Below, one piece after another: positions 51,771 to 60,985 of a DNA stretch of 64,000 nucleotides. The stretch's first letter is position 1, and each line of letters begins with the position of its first letter. Origin of the DNA: an uncultured Clostridium sp. (GTDB taxonomy: Bacteria; Bacillota; Clostridia; Clostridiales; Clostridiaceae); contig NZ_CAAGHK010000024.1 of assembly GCF_900769625.1 (NCBI RefSeq), positions 58,913-122,912 on the forward strand. The letters are read 5' to 3'. A model generated the notes under the pieces. The model was not told the origin of the DNA and made no database searches. It saw only the letters and a list, made by a program, of their open reading frames with translations. A program made the translations under genes and the position numbers.

Positions 51771-53792
51771 ATGAAGCTTAGTAAAGAATTTTTACCTATA
51801 AGCAAAGAAGATATGCACCGAAAAGGTATTGAACAATTAGACTTTATCATTGTTACTGGTGATGCATATGTTGATCATCCCTCTTTCGGTACCGCTATTA
51901 TCGGTAGAACATTAGAAGCTCAGGGTTTTTCTGTTGGAATAATTGCGCAACCTGACTGGCACACTTGTGAAGACTTCAAGAAACTTGGAAGACCTAAATA
52001 CGGATTTCTTGTTAACTCAGGCAACATAGATTCTATGGTTAATCACTACACAGCTGCCAAAAGAATAAGACATGAAGATTTATACTCACCAGGTGGTGAA
52101 GCAGGTCACAGACCTGACAGGGCCGTAATTGTTTATTGTAACAGAATAAGAGAAGCTTACAAGGATACAGCTATTGCAATCGGCGGTATTGAAGCAAGTC
52201 TTAGAAGATTTGCTCATTATGATTACTGGGATAACAAAGTCAGAAGAAGCATTCTTGTAGATTCAAAAGCTGATTTACTTATGTATGGCATGGGCGAAAA
52301 GACAGTAGTTCAAATTGCTGACTTATTAAGATACGGTGCCAGCATTAAAAATATAACCAATGTTCGTGGAACATGTTACCTTACTAATGATATATCACAC
52401 ATAAAAGATGCTATTCATGTTCCTTCATTTGAAAAAGTTTCTACTGATAAAAAGGCTTATGGTGAAGCCTATAGACTTGAATATTATGAACAGGATTCAA
52501 TTTTAGGAAAAACTATTATTCAGAAACATGGTGACAGATACCTTGTCCAGAATTCACCACAGGAAAATATGACTCAGGAAGAAATGGATATTACATATAA
52601 TCTTCCTTATACAAGAACATATCACCCAATATATGAAGAAAAAGGTGGTATTCCTGCTATAAAGGAAGTAAGATTTTCAATAACAAGCCACCGAGGATGT
52701 TTTGGCTCTTGTTCATTCTGTGCTTTAACATTCCATCAGGGAAGAGTTATTCAAAACAGAAGTCAGGATTCAATCATTGACGAAGCAAAACTGCTTACTA
52801 CCTTCCCTGACTTTAAAGGATACATACACGACATCGGCGGGCCTACTGCTGACTTCCGACACAGAGCTTGTAAGAAGCAGGAAGTTCATGGAACATGTAA
52901 AACAAAACAATGTATGTTCCCAAAGCCATGTAATAACTTAATTATAGATCATACAGAATATCTTTCACTTTTAAAGAAAGTTAGAAATCTTCCTGGAATA
53001 AAAAAAGTATTCATCCGTTCAGGAATAAGATATGATTATTTAATTAATGATCCAAACGAATCTTTCTTCAGAGAATTATGCGAACATCACATCAGCGGTC
53101 AGCTTAAAGTTGCTCCAGAACATGTTGTTCCTAAAGTATTAAATCAAATGGGAAAACCAACTCGTGAAGTTTACGATAGATTTGTTGATAAATACTTCAA
53201 GATAAATGAGAAAATTGGCAAGAAACAATTTCTTGTTCCTTATTTAATGTCTTCTCATCCTGGTTCAGATATGAATGCTGCCATAGAGCTTGCACAATAT
53301 GTTAAAAAGATGGGATATACCCCTGAACAGGTTCAGGACTTCTACCCTACTCCAGGAAGTTTATCAACAACAATTTACTATACAGGAGTTAATCCACTTA
53401 CTGGTGAAGAAGTATACACTCCTAAAACTCAGGAAGAAAAAGATATGCAGAGAGCCTTAATACAATTTGCAGTGCCAAAAAATTATCAGAAAGTTAAAAA
53501 GGCACTGATTAAAGCTCATAGAGAAGATCTTATAGGTAATGGCAAAGAATGTTTAATAGGATTTGCTCCTAAAAAGACTGGATATCAGGGTAAAAATAAT
53601 AAGAATTCCTCTCACAACTCATCTTCCAATGAAAACAGAGTAAAGTTCAAAAATTCAAATAACAATAAGAAATCTGATTCTAGAAACTCAAAAAATTCTA
53701 AGAAATCTGATTCTAATAATATTAATAGAGCTAATGCTAAATCTAATAACAGGCCAAAAAAATCGTCTAACAGCAGAAAAAGAGTTCATTAA
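51771..53792 (+). CDS. YgiQ family radical SAM protein
   Basis: A 673 aa protein. N-terminal B12-like half with TGDAYVDHPSFGTAIIGR; the radical SAM cluster is CFGSCSFC (C-x3-C-x2-C) in the RGCFGSCSFCALTFHQGR block; the C-terminal domain shows HVSGQLKVAPEH-like (here HISGQLKVAPEHV), QFLVPYLMSSHPG, QVQDFYPTPG. The last 75 residues are a low-complexity Asn/Ser/Lys tail. The start chosen is MKLSKEFLP, behind GGAG with a rather long spacing; an earlier ATG has no site. The reaction of this family is unknown. Confidence 0.92.
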   Translation: MKLSKEFLPISKEDMHRKGIEQLDFIIVTGDAYVDHPSFGTAIIGRTLEAQGFSVGIIAQPDWHTCEDFKKLGRPKYGFLVNSGNIDSMVNHYTAAKRIRHEDLYSPGGEAGHRPDRAVIVYCNRIREAYKDTAIAIGGIEASLRRFAHYDYWDNKVRRSILVDSKADLLMYGMGEKTVVQIADLLRYGASIKNITNVRGTCYLTNDISHIKDAIHVPSFEKVSTDKKAYGEAYRLEYYEQDSILGKTIIQKHGDRYLVQNSPQENMTQEEMDITYNLPYTRTYHPIYEEKGGIPAIKEVRFSITSHRGCFGSCSFCALTFHQGRVIQNRSQDSIIDEAKLLTTFPDFKGYIHDIGGPTADFRHRACKKQEVHGTCKTKQCMFPKPCNNLIIDHTEYLSLLKKVRNLPGIKKVFIRSGIRYDYLINDPNESFFRELCEHHISGQLKVAPEHVVPKVLNQMGKPTREVYDRFVDKYFKINEKIGKKQFLVPYLMSSHPGSDMNAAIELAQYVKKMGYTPEQVQDFYPTPGSLSTTIYYTGVNPLTGEEVYTPKTQEEKDMQRALIQFAVPKNYQKVKKALIKAHREDLIGNGKECLIGFAPKKTGYQGKNNKNSSHNSSSNENRVKFKNSNNNKKSDSRNSKNSKKSDSNNINRANAKSNNRPKKSSNSRKRVH

Positions 53793-53802
53793 ACAGACCT
53801 AA

Positions 53803-53836
53803 TTTAAGCAGATAGTAAAAAGCCTATCTGCTTAAA
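53803..53836 (+). terminator. Terminator of ygiQ-like gene
   Basis: A perfect 13-bp stem TTTAAGCAGATAG with an 8-nt loop, 10 nt past the stop. Confidence 0.8.
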
Positions 53837-54025
53837 TTAATTAATGAAAATTTCATGTATTTTTTATTAATATGCACTATAATATATTTTGCAATTATAA
53901 CTCTATATGTGATTTTAAAAGTCATTAAAAAATTTGTCCAATTGTAAATATATCTGCAGGATAGAGTTTTTAAAGCCTAAAGATAAAATTTAATTGTATA
54001 TATTGAAATGAGGAACTTACGAATT

Positions 54026-54556
54026 ATGAAAAAGAATATATATATTATGATAAGCCAGACTAATACAGGGTGTTCAAGAATACTTCAATTTTTCACACGT
54101 GCTCCTTATAACCATGCTTCGATAGCACTCGATGAAGACCTGAATTCTCTTTACAGTTTTGCAAGACAAAATTTGTACATCCCTTTGATTGCTGGGTTTG
54201 TAAAAGAAGATATAAACAACGGAATATATAAAATTCATGACAACACCATATGTGAGATATATAGATTAAAGATTAATGAAGAACAATACGAAGCATTAGA
54301 AAAATCAATTAGTGAATTCAAAGAAAATGAGTCTGACTATAAATATAATTTTGCTGGACTTATTGCAATTCTTTTCAATATTCCGTATCATAGACCAAAG
54401 CATTATGTATGCTCACAGTTTGTTGCATACGTGCTTGAAAAATCAAATGTCATGCAATTTGACAAACACTTTACGCTCATGAGACCATATGATTTCAAAT
54501 CATTATCTGAACTTGACCTTATTTATTCAGGTAAACTTTGCGATTACGGATTATAA
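54026..54556 (+). CDS. Permuted NlpC/P60-like (YiiX/YycO type) putative cysteine hydrolase
   Basis: A 176 aa protein with the order His then Cys typical of permuted papain-like folds: YNHASIALDEDLNSLYSF supplies the His, and HYVCSQFVAYVLEKS the candidate catalytic Cys. No signal peptide is evident. The second ATG is used as start because AGGAAC precedes it; the first ATG, 18 nt up, has no site. Substrate (cell-wall peptide or lipid amide) unknown. The stop region is followed by an exact second copy of its last 20 bases (see repeat). Confidence 0.7.
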   Translation: MKKNIYIMISQTNTGCSRILQFFTRAPYNHASIALDEDLNSLYSFARQNLYIPLIAGFVKEDINNGIYKIHDNTICEIYRLKINEEQYEALEKSISEFKENESDYKYNFAGLIAILFNIPYHRPKHYVCSQFVAYVLEKSNVMQFDKHFTLMRPYDFKSLSELDLIYSGKLCDYGL

Positions 54557-54581
54557 TAAAAGATTACGGATTATAATAAAA
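54542..54581 (+). repeat. Perfect 20-bp tandem duplication over a stop codon
   Basis: GATTACGGATTATAATAAAA occurs twice head to tail. The first unit encodes the last residues and stop of the NlpC/P60-like gene; the second is untranslated. A recent slippage or duplication is likely. Confidence 0.9.
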
Positions 54582-54630
54582 AAAGATTTAGGTATTAACA
54601 CTTTTTATATGCATTAATATCTAAATCTTT
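54581..54630. terminator. Bidirectional terminator between convergent genes
   Basis: AAAAGATTTAG and TATTAA arms pair with TTAATA and CTAAATCTTTT (one bulge), ending at the stop of the minus-strand membrane gene. Confidence 0.8.
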
Positions 54631-54631
54631 T

Positions 54632-55279
54632 TTATTTTATCTTTTTAAATCCACTAAGCACAAAATTTATTATCATAATAAAAATCAACTCACCTATTAC
54701 TGAATATGGAAAAATCCTTACGCCTCCAAGTATTATCACTTTTTCAATCATAACTGCCATAACAGCTATAATAATAAACCATATTCCTTTTTTATTGACA
54801 TATTTCTTATCTAATAGAAGAACATTTATAATCAGCATTATTCCGATAAGTATCAGTGAAAACATTGATATTATAAGTTCATTATCTATCTCCATAATAA
54901 ATCCATAAATACTGCTTACATTTACCATAACTTTAGACATATGCATTATCATTACATAAACTATAGTCACAGCAGCAAGAATAAAATAGCTTCCTGTAAA
55001 TTTCAACCTTTCCGAACGAGAATATACATATGTTACTGCTAAAACAATCAATGGAACTGCAATATTGTCAAGATAGATTACTGCTTTTAAATAATATATA
55101 TATTTACTGCTCTCCAGTATACATAACAGAACCAGTCCTAAATGCCTCATCAGTAATAAGATAATAACTATTGTAAAATATATCTTTATCTTTTTAGGTG
55201 ATACTGATAAATTTTTCTTAATTGTAAAAAAGCATAAAAAAATTATAAGTAACAAAAATATATAGTATGCAAAATTCAA
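54632..55279 (-). CDS. Multi-pass membrane protein of unknown function
   Basis: A 215 aa very hydrophobic protein with about seven predicted membrane segments and short basic loops (KKNLSVSPKKIK, LLDKKYVNKKG). The layout recalls N-terminal 7TM sensor domains of some histidine kinases, but no signalling domain is attached. It starts at TTG behind TTGGAGTG. Downstream of the lipid kinase gene on the same strand (42 nt), so likely co-transcribed. I do not recognise the family. Confidence 0.6.
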   Translation of the reverse strand: MNFAYYIFLLLIIFLCFFTIKKNLSVSPKKIKIYFTIVIILLLMRHLGLVLLCILESSKYIYYLKAVIYLDNIAVPLIVLAVTYVYSRSERLKFTGSYFILAAVTIVYVMIMHMSKVMVNVSSIYGFIMEIDNELIISMFSLILIGIMLIINVLLLDKKYVNKKGIWFIIIAVMAVMIEKVIILGGVRIFPYSVIGELIFIMIINFVLSGFKKIK

Positions 55280-55321
55280 CTCAACTTACACTCCAATCAC
55301 TATTTCTGTTACTTATATTTA

Positions 55322-56212
55322 TTATTGTATATCTTCTTTTATTCCTAAAAGTTTTATTCCACCCTTAATACATTGAATTCTCAATGGGAAATCTGGCCCC
55401 TTTTCACCATCAATGTCTGTAACAATATCTTCATCAGATTCAATGTATAAATCATCAGTTTTGAAATATACAACTTTGTCTGAATCAAGATGTTCTCCCT
55501 TAAGCATTTTTATGAATAATGGTAAAAGTTCAATTATTGCAACAGCCTTGAATATTATTACGTCAAGCTTTCCATCATCAACTTCTGCCTGAGTTGCAAG
55601 ATTGAAATTACCAGCTGTCTTTCCGTTAAATACTAAAATAAGATACATATCATCATCATACGTGCACTCTTTAGATTCAAGTTTTATCTTTAATCTTCTA
55701 AAGTTAGGTAACTCTTCAAGACCTTTTAAATAGTATGCCAGTTTACCGATAGTATTCTTTAAATTTATATCAGTCTTCTGAGATACATCTGTAAATAATC
55801 CTGTACTGGCTACATTTATAAAATACTTATCATTTATTTTTCCTACATCTACTGGAACCGGCTTTGAATCAAGAATCTGCTTGCAGGCTTCCTGTATATC
55901 AGAAGGCATATTTATAAATTTTCCAAAGTCATTTGCTGTTCCTACTGGAAGAATTCCTATTGGAATATCTATATTTCTTTCTTTCATTACATTAACTACT
56001 GAATCTACTGTTCCATCACCGCCAGCAACCAATACATATTCATATGTATCATCAACAATATCCAATGCTTCGCTTAATGGTCTTCCCATTTGTATTCTGT
56101 ATGGAACTACTGTCAAATTTACCTCTTGATGCAGTCTTATAACACTATCTAATTCATTTATTATACTATTCTCTCCTGAGTAAGGATTATATATAAATCT
56201 AACCTTTTTCAA
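55322..56212 (-). CDS. YegS/DagK-family lipid kinase
   Basis: A 296 aa diacylglycerol-kinase catalytic-domain protein. The start RFIYNPYSGEN, the nucleotide loop LVAGGDGTVDSVVN, GILPVGTANDFGKF and a C-terminal VTDIDGEKGP are the family signature. It phosphorylates diacylglycerol or a related lipid at the membrane, feeding phosphatidate synthesis. Start is TTG, 12 nt after GGAGGT. pssA, another phospholipid gene, is transcribed divergently next to it. Confidence 0.9.
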   Translation of the reverse strand: MKKVRFIYNPYSGENSIINELDSVIRLHQEVNLTVVPYRIQMGRPLSEALDIVDDTYEYVLVAGGDGTVDSVVNVMKERNIDIPIGILPVGTANDFGKFINMPSDIQEACKQILDSKPVPVDVGKINDKYFINVASTGLFTDVSQKTDINLKNTIGKLAYYLKGLEELPNFRRLKIKLESKECTYDDDMYLILVFNGKTAGNFNLATQAEVDDGKLDVIIFKAVAIIELLPLFIKMLKGEHLDSDKVVYFKTDDLYIESDEDIVTDIDGEKGPDFPLRIQCIKGGIKLLGIKEDIQ

Positions 56213-56362
56213 AATAAAACTGTACCTCCTCTAAAGATAATCTTTGTTTATTATAACCTTTGTATATATTTTTTTCAAATAAATGAATGATTATTTAAAT
56301 AAATTGATAAATGAATTATTCCTGATTATTCCTTAATTAATTCTTAAATGTTAATTTATACC

Positions 56363-56391
56363 TTATATTATTTCCAATAATGTGCTATAAT
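56363..56391 (+). promoter_or_regulatory. Extended -10 promoter of pssA
   Basis: TGCTATAAT (56383-56391), about 40 nt before the pssA start; the -35 region TTATAT is weak. Confidence 0.55.
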
Positions 56392-56432
56392 AAGTTTTTG
56401 TAAGTATTTTATATAATTCTAGGAGTGATTTT

Positions 56433-56972
56433 ATGAGGAAAAGTTGTATTCCTAATGTATTTACCTTTATTAATTTATCTTGTGGAATTTTATCTATATT
56501 ATCAGTAATGAACGAAAAATATACTTTAGCAAGTATTTTTATTTTATTAGCAGGGTTGGTAGATAGATATGATGGACGTGTAGCACGTTTTCTAGATGTA
56601 TCGAGTGACCTTGGAAAAGAATTAGATTCTTTAGCAGATCTTGTTTCATTTGGCGTTGCGCCATCAATTTTAATTTACACATTATTTGAACTTGGCGGAC
56701 ATGGAATTTTAGGTATTATCGGAATTATAATATTATTAGCATTCCCAATATGTGGAGCCTTCAGATTAGCACGTTACAATACTGCTCAGTTTGATGGTGT
56801 ATTTACAGGAGTTCCAATAACAATTGTCGGATGTTTTATGGCATTATTTTCATTACTGCTAATACTTTTCAATGTAAATTTAGATAGTACTTTTCTTATT
56901 TATCTGACAATCATTCTGATGGTTGCTGGTTCATATTTAATGGTAAGCAAAATTCATTTGAAAAAAATATAA
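56433..56972 (+). CDS. pssA: CDP-diacylglycerol-serine O-phosphatidyltransferase
   Basis: A 179 aa membrane enzyme making phosphatidylserine. The CDP-alcohol phosphotransferase motif D-G-x2-A-R-x8-G-x3-D-x3-D is exact (DGRVAR, then G, D and D in GKELDSLAD) near residues 48-66. About five hydrophobic segments. The start MRKSCIPNVFTFINLSCG is typical of the short Gram-positive PssA. GGAGTGAT precedes the ATG. No psd gene is adjacent. Confidence 0.93.
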   Translation: MRKSCIPNVFTFINLSCGILSILSVMNEKYTLASIFILLAGLVDRYDGRVARFLDVSSDLGKELDSLADLVSFGVAPSILIYTLFELGGHGILGIIGIIILLAFPICGAFRLARYNTAQFDGVFTGVPITIVGCFMALFSLLLILFNVNLDSTFLIYLTIILMVAGSYLMVSKIHLKKI

Positions 56973-56984
56973 TATTTATATTTA

Positions 56985-57011
56985 GAGCTTTGATGTTATT
57001 AATCAAAGCTC
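56985..57011. terminator. Bidirectional terminator after pssA
   Basis: A perfect 10-bp stem GAGCTTTGAT with a 7-nt loop, followed by ATTTTCATTTATT; it sits between convergent genes. Confidence 0.85.
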
Positions 57012-57019
57012 ATTTTCAT

Positions 57020-57379
57020 TTATTCATTTTCATCTTCTTCATCACGCTCTGTATTCTGAAAACTAAGTTCATTATCTATTTCAGTATATATCTTATTTTT
57101 CTGCGCACTTATAGATATATAGTCATTTTTTATCTTACAATATTTAAGATATCCATTTTCACATTTATCCAGTGCTTCAATCAGATTATCTATCAGACTT
57201 CCCATGCCATCAACTCTCTCTAAAGCCTTTTTCACATCACTTTTCTTTGAAAGATTTACACTGTACAATTCTGATGCACCAGCAATTAACAATCTGTAAG
57301 CATCAACATAATTTTTCATTAGTCTGCTCAAATTTTCTATATCATTATAATGGTTCTGTGCTAATTCATCATACTTCAT
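57020..57379 (-). CDS. Hypothetical alpha-helical protein, 119 aa
   Basis: A charged, predicted all-helical protein with no membrane segment: LAQNHYNDIENLSRLMKNYV, KKALERVDGMGSLIDNLIEA (separate helices), then an acidic tail (ERDEEDENE). The start MKYDELAQ is used: AAAGGA lies 11 nt upstream, while a start further up lies before it. I do not recognise the family. It has a shared terminator with pssA. Confidence 0.6.
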   Translation of the reverse strand: MKYDELAQNHYNDIENLSRLMKNYVDAYRLLIAGASELYSVNLSKKSDVKKALERVDGMGSLIDNLIEALDKCENGYLKYCKIKNDYISISAQKNKIYTEIDNELSFQNTERDEEDENE

Positions 57380-57443
57380 ATAATATAAATTCCTTTTAAT
57401 TACTATCACTAATATAGTATATTACATATAATTTTTTAGATGA

Positions 57444-57743
57444 TTAAATTTTACCTGTTTCACTACATGCATATTCTCCATCAGCTGCTGATAATATTTC
57501 ATTTATTGCTACACACAATGAATATTCTCCTTCTTCTTTCCAGTCCATAGTAAGTTCTTTTTGTAATTCATCATAACATTCTTTTCTATCATCATCACGA
57601 AAATTTTCCTGTTTCTCTGCATTTATTTTTTCTAGTTTATTTAAAATATCAGCATCATATTCCTTCTCATAAGTTTCTTTACTCATAAAGTTCTCGACAA
57701 ATATGACAGGAACTATAAAATTATCTGGATAAACGTACAACAT
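57444..57743 (-). CDS. Hypothetical acidic protein downstream of rubrerythrin
   Basis: A 99 aa soluble, Glu/Lys-rich protein (KEYDADILNKLEKINAEKQ, MDWKEEGEYSLCVAINEILS). A good GGGGGAAT site is 8 nt before the ATG, and it begins 13 nt after the rubrerythrin stop, so the pair form an operon. No family is recognised. Co-transcription hints at an oxidative-stress or iron context, but that is only position. Confidence 0.65.
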   Translation of the reverse strand: MLYVYPDNFIVPVIFVENFMSKETYEKEYDADILNKLEKINAEKQENFRDDDRKECYDELQKELTMDWKEEGEYSLCVAINEILSAADGEYACSETGKI

Positions 57744-57756
57744 ATATAGATTCCCC

Positions 57757-58299
57757 CTATTTGCAGACTTTAGAATCTATATTTTTAAAATAAGATTGAG
57801 GATACTTACATAAAGGACATCTCTCTGGTGCTTCTTTTCCTTCATGAATATATCCGCAGTTTAAACATACCCATAATGTATCCTTATCACTCTTGAAGAT
57901 TCTATCATCCTTAAGTTTTTTAGCAAGCTCAAGATACCTCTCCTTGTGATGTTCTTCAACTTCCTGAAGCTCCTTATAAAAGTCTGCAACATCTTCAAAG
58001 CCTTCATCTCTGGCAATTCTCTCAAATTCCTTATAAACTACATTTGATTCTTCAGATTCTCCTACGGCTGCTTCAATTAAATTATTTTTTGTACAATTGA
58101 TTCTATCTAAGTATCTCTTATATGCTTCCCTTGCATGAGCATATTCATTCTTGGCAGTTTCCTCGAAAACCTGTGCAATCCACATATAACCATCACATTT
58201 AGCTTTTTCTGCATATAAATCATATTTAGTTCTTGCCCTGCATTCACCTGCAAATGTCTTAAATAAATTCTTTTCTGTTTTACTACCTTTTAAGTTCAT
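57757..58299 (-). CDS. rbr: Rubrerythrin
   Basis: A 180 aa non-haem iron protein that reduces hydrogen peroxide in anaerobes. The ferritin-like four-helix domain (1-135) carries di-iron Glu ligands in FAGECRARTKYDLYAEKA, FEETAKNEYAHA and VEEHHKERYLELA; a C-terminal rubredoxin-like domain has CLNCGYIHEG and CPLCKYP for the FeS4 site. GGGAGAAT lies before the ATG. Followed by a small acidic gene. Confidence 0.94.
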   Translation of the reverse strand: MNLKGSKTEKNLFKTFAGECRARTKYDLYAEKAKCDGYMWIAQVFEETAKNEYAHAREAYKRYLDRINCTKNNLIEAAVGESEESNVVYKEFERIARDEGFEDVADFYKELQEVEEHHKERYLELAKKLKDDRIFKSDKDTLWVCLNCGYIHEGKEAPERCPLCKYPQSYFKNIDSKVCK

Positions 58300-58401
58300 T
58301 TTTTATTCTCCCTAGTGATTTTTCCCATACATTTATATTATTCTTATTATTGATTTTGGTTACTTTTGTTGGCAGGTACTTTTTAGTTAACAAAAAAGAC
58401 C

Positions 58402-58423
58402 CTGTAGTACATCCATACCACAG
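58402..58423 (-). terminator. Terminator of the prkA-yhbH-spoVR operon
   Basis: CTGTGGT pairs with ACTACAG (one mismatch) and is followed after GGGTC by TTTTTTG on the minus strand, shortly past the spoVR stop. Confidence 0.7.
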
Positions 58424-58433
58424 AATCTTAAAT

Positions 58434-59804
58434 TTATAATATAGTGACCTTTTTTTCCTGATCACATTTGATTACTATCTCCTGCCTATCAGTACCTTTT
58501 GTGATTAATTTTACATCATGACCCCAAAGTTCCTGTACATATTTCAATGTTTCTTTTGCATATGAAAGTTCCAATGCTCTTCCATCAAATACATTTTCTA
58601 AAGTCAATGTATGATCCTTCTTATCTAAATCAATTACTCTTACATATGGTATTCCTCCCATTCCAGCTGTATAGCTCAAAGTATCACGTATAACCTTCCA
58701 GCCGTCCTCATCTGATATTTCTTCTATTACTGTATCAAAAGTCCGATGATTATACTGGAATAGATTCAGCTCCTCACACAATTCTTTTGTAAGATATCTT
58801 CTCAGGAATGAAGCATCTCTATCTACTTCCCTTACTTCAAAAATCTTTTCTTTTCCATACTTCTTTTCAAGATCCTCAAATATCTTGAATCCAATATAAT
58901 ATGGATTAAGGCCGCCGACTGCCGGAGCAATAACATCATTATGCCTCTTAAGGAATTCAAGATGAAGATCCTGTGGAAGATCAAGCTGTTTCAGTATATT
59001 ATAATGCGTATAGCTTGCCCATCCTTCGTTCATAATCTTAGTCTCAATCTGTGGAATAAAATACTGAGCTTCTCTTTTGACTATTTTTAATATAGTCTTT
59101 TCCCATTCTGCCAGACTTCCATATTCAATTATGAATCCCATGACATCATCTACAGGTTCCAGAGGGATTTTTTCCAAATCAGGAAGTTCTATTTCAACAT
59201 AAGAATCTAAAATTCCCCTCTTTTCTCTCTTGCTTTCATATTCCTTAAGAATATTATCACGTATTTCGGTATTTGATAATTCCTTTACGCCGACACTCCT
59301 TCCAACCTGAAATCTCAAAGCATGAGCCGCATCGAGGATTCTTTCAACTTTTGCATAACCTATACTTGGATCATCAATATAATCACGGATAATCTTTGAA
59401 TCAAGATTAAACATTTCAAGTGTATAATCCGCATTTGTTCCCTGTTTAAACAATCTATTATTCTTAAAAAAGTCATTATGACCATATACATGAGCCATTG
59501 TAAGAATTTGAAGCAGTAATGTGTTATCCTTCATAAGATATGCCAGACATGGATTTGAATTAATAACCATTTCATAAGGAAGTCCTGTAAGATTCAAGGA
59601 ATAGAGAGTTTTTGTCTTTTCATATGCTTTACCAAAACTCCAGTGAGGATATCTTGAAGGCATTCCAACATAAGCCTCATAGCCTATCATTTCATTAAAG
59701 CCTATTATTTCAAATTCCTGAGGATAATAATCAAGACCATATTCCTTAACTTTTTCCTCTATTCTATCATTCCATTTTTCTAAGTCATTAATGCTATACT
59801 TCAC
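58434..59804 (-). CDS. spoVR: SpoVR family protein
   Basis: A 456 aa protein needed for spore cortex formation in Bacillus; also found in non-sporulators (YcgB). Family blocks: YYPQEFEIIGFNEMIGYEAY, GMPSRYPHWSFGKAYE, HVYGHNDFFKNN, MNEGWASYTHY, NPYYIGFKIFEDL (read separately). The HVYGHNDF and EGWASYTH motifs are invariant. Start is GTG behind AGGAGGAG. Only 2 nt separate it from the upstream yhbH, so translation is coupled. Biochemistry unknown. Confidence 0.93.
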   Translation of the reverse strand: MKYSINDLEKWNDRIEEKVKEYGLDYYPQEFEIIGFNEMIGYEAYVGMPSRYPHWSFGKAYEKTKTLYSLNLTGLPYEMVINSNPCLAYLMKDNTLLLQILTMAHVYGHNDFFKNNRLFKQGTNADYTLEMFNLDSKIIRDYIDDPSIGYAKVERILDAAHALRFQVGRSVGVKELSNTEIRDNILKEYESKREKRGILDSYVEIELPDLEKIPLEPVDDVMGFIIEYGSLAEWEKTILKIVKREAQYFIPQIETKIMNEGWASYTHYNILKQLDLPQDLHLEFLKRHNDVIAPAVGGLNPYYIGFKIFEDLEKKYGKEKIFEVREVDRDASFLRRYLTKELCEELNLFQYNHRTFDTVIEEISDEDGWKVIRDTLSYTAGMGGIPYVRVIDLDKKDHTLTLENVFDGRALELSYAKETLKYVQELWGHDVKLITKGTDRQEIVIKCDQEKKVTIL

Positions 59805-59806
59805 TG

Positions 59807-60979
59807 CTACTCCTCCTTTAACTCCTTCCTAAGCATGGTCTTAAGTGCATCCCATAAATCCTTCTTTTCTTTTATTATTACTGGTACAAAATTTTCATTG
59901 GTAATTTCCTTCTTAAATTTATGATACATGGTAGTTGTATATGTGGAAGGAAGAAGCTCTGCATAACCAAACATATTGCTCAGTTCACATATCTTTTTTA
60001 CTGCGGTAATTGCTTTTTCATTATCTTCCGACCAATTATCTCCATCACTAGCATATATAGGATATATATTCCATGCCGCAGATGGATATTTCTCTTCAAT
60101 TACTTTCAACGCTTCATTTATACCACTTGAAATATAAGTACCGCCTGATTCTGATTTATGGAAGAATTCATATTCATCAACCCGTTTAGCGACAGTTGTA
60201 TGATATATAAATTCAAAAGCAATATTGTTATATTTTCTCTTTAAAAATGTAGCAAGAACAAAGAAATAGGAACGTGCAAGATATTTCTTTGTAACATCCA
60301 TTGAACCAGATGCATCCATTATAAATATCATTACTGCATTACTATCACGTCTAGGCTTCATCTTAACTCTGTAATATCGTAAATCCTCTTCTCGAAATGG
60401 AAATCTTTCAATATTTTCTTCCTCATTAAGTTCTCTTAAAGCTCTTTTCTTGCCCTGTTTTCTTGCTATCTTAGTCATTACAGTCTTTTTCTTTGCAAGA
60501 CGAGGTCTTATCCCATGTGTTTGATATCCACGTTTCTTGCCAGTTGTTTCAGTCACTATTTCAGAATACTTTTTCTGATCCAGATTTGGCAGATTAAGAT
60601 CTTCTGAAATATAATCCATCAGTTCTTCAAGAGTAATTTCTGTTTCATAAACATCATCACCCTCCTGATTTCCTGCACCCTGATTTCCCTGTGCAATCTG
60701 TTTTTTTCCATTGCCTATTTTATCCCCTCTCTGTTCGTCGCCTACTCCAGTTGCAACACCTTTTGAGTTTCTTCCATAAACAAACTGATATTCCTTAATT
60801 CCCTTTATAGGAATCTTAAATTTCTTATTTTTACTTTCACCAACAATACTTTCTTCTGACAGTATATCTCCCAGATTTTCTTTTATTGACTTTTCAACAA
60901 GCTGTCTATGTCTCCTTCTATCTTCTATGGATCTATCATGATCAACCGGATTGCTTGTATAATCTCTGAATATTGCCAT
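59807..60979 (-). CDS. yhbH: YhbH/YeaH family protein (DUF444)
   Basis: A 390 aa protein with an N-terminal basic region (DRSIEDRRRHRQLVEKSIK), a Gly-rich linker, and a C-terminal von Willebrand A-like domain (FIMDASGSMDVTKKYLARSY, a MIDAS-like DxSxS). It is co-expressed with PrkA in E. coli (YeaG-YeaH) and Bacillus (PrkA-YhbH), where it has a sporulation-linked role. It starts 6 nt after the prkA stop, completing the conserved three-gene unit. Confidence 0.93.
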   Translation of the reverse strand: MAIFRDYTSNPVDHDRSIEDRRRHRQLVEKSIKENLGDILSEESIVGESKNKKFKIPIKGIKEYQFVYGRNSKGVATGVGDEQRGDKIGNGKKQIAQGNQGAGNQEGDDVYETEITLEELMDYISEDLNLPNLDQKKYSEIVTETTGKKRGYQTHGIRPRLAKKKTVMTKIARKQGKKRALRELNEEENIERFPFREEDLRYYRVKMKPRRDSNAVMIFIMDASGSMDVTKKYLARSYFFVLATFLKRKYNNIAFEFIYHTTVAKRVDEYEFFHKSESGGTYISSGINEALKVIEEKYPSAAWNIYPIYASDGDNWSEDNEKAITAVKKICELSNMFGYAELLPSTYTTTMYHKFKKEITNENFVPVIIKEKKDLWDALKTMLRKELKEE

Positions 60980-60985
60980 AATCTA

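Noticed and set aside
58283..58465. 60-aa minus-strand reading frame between spoVR and rubrerythrin
   Set aside because: It overlaps the end of spoVR, spans the operon terminator, lacks a ribosome site and has random-looking composition.
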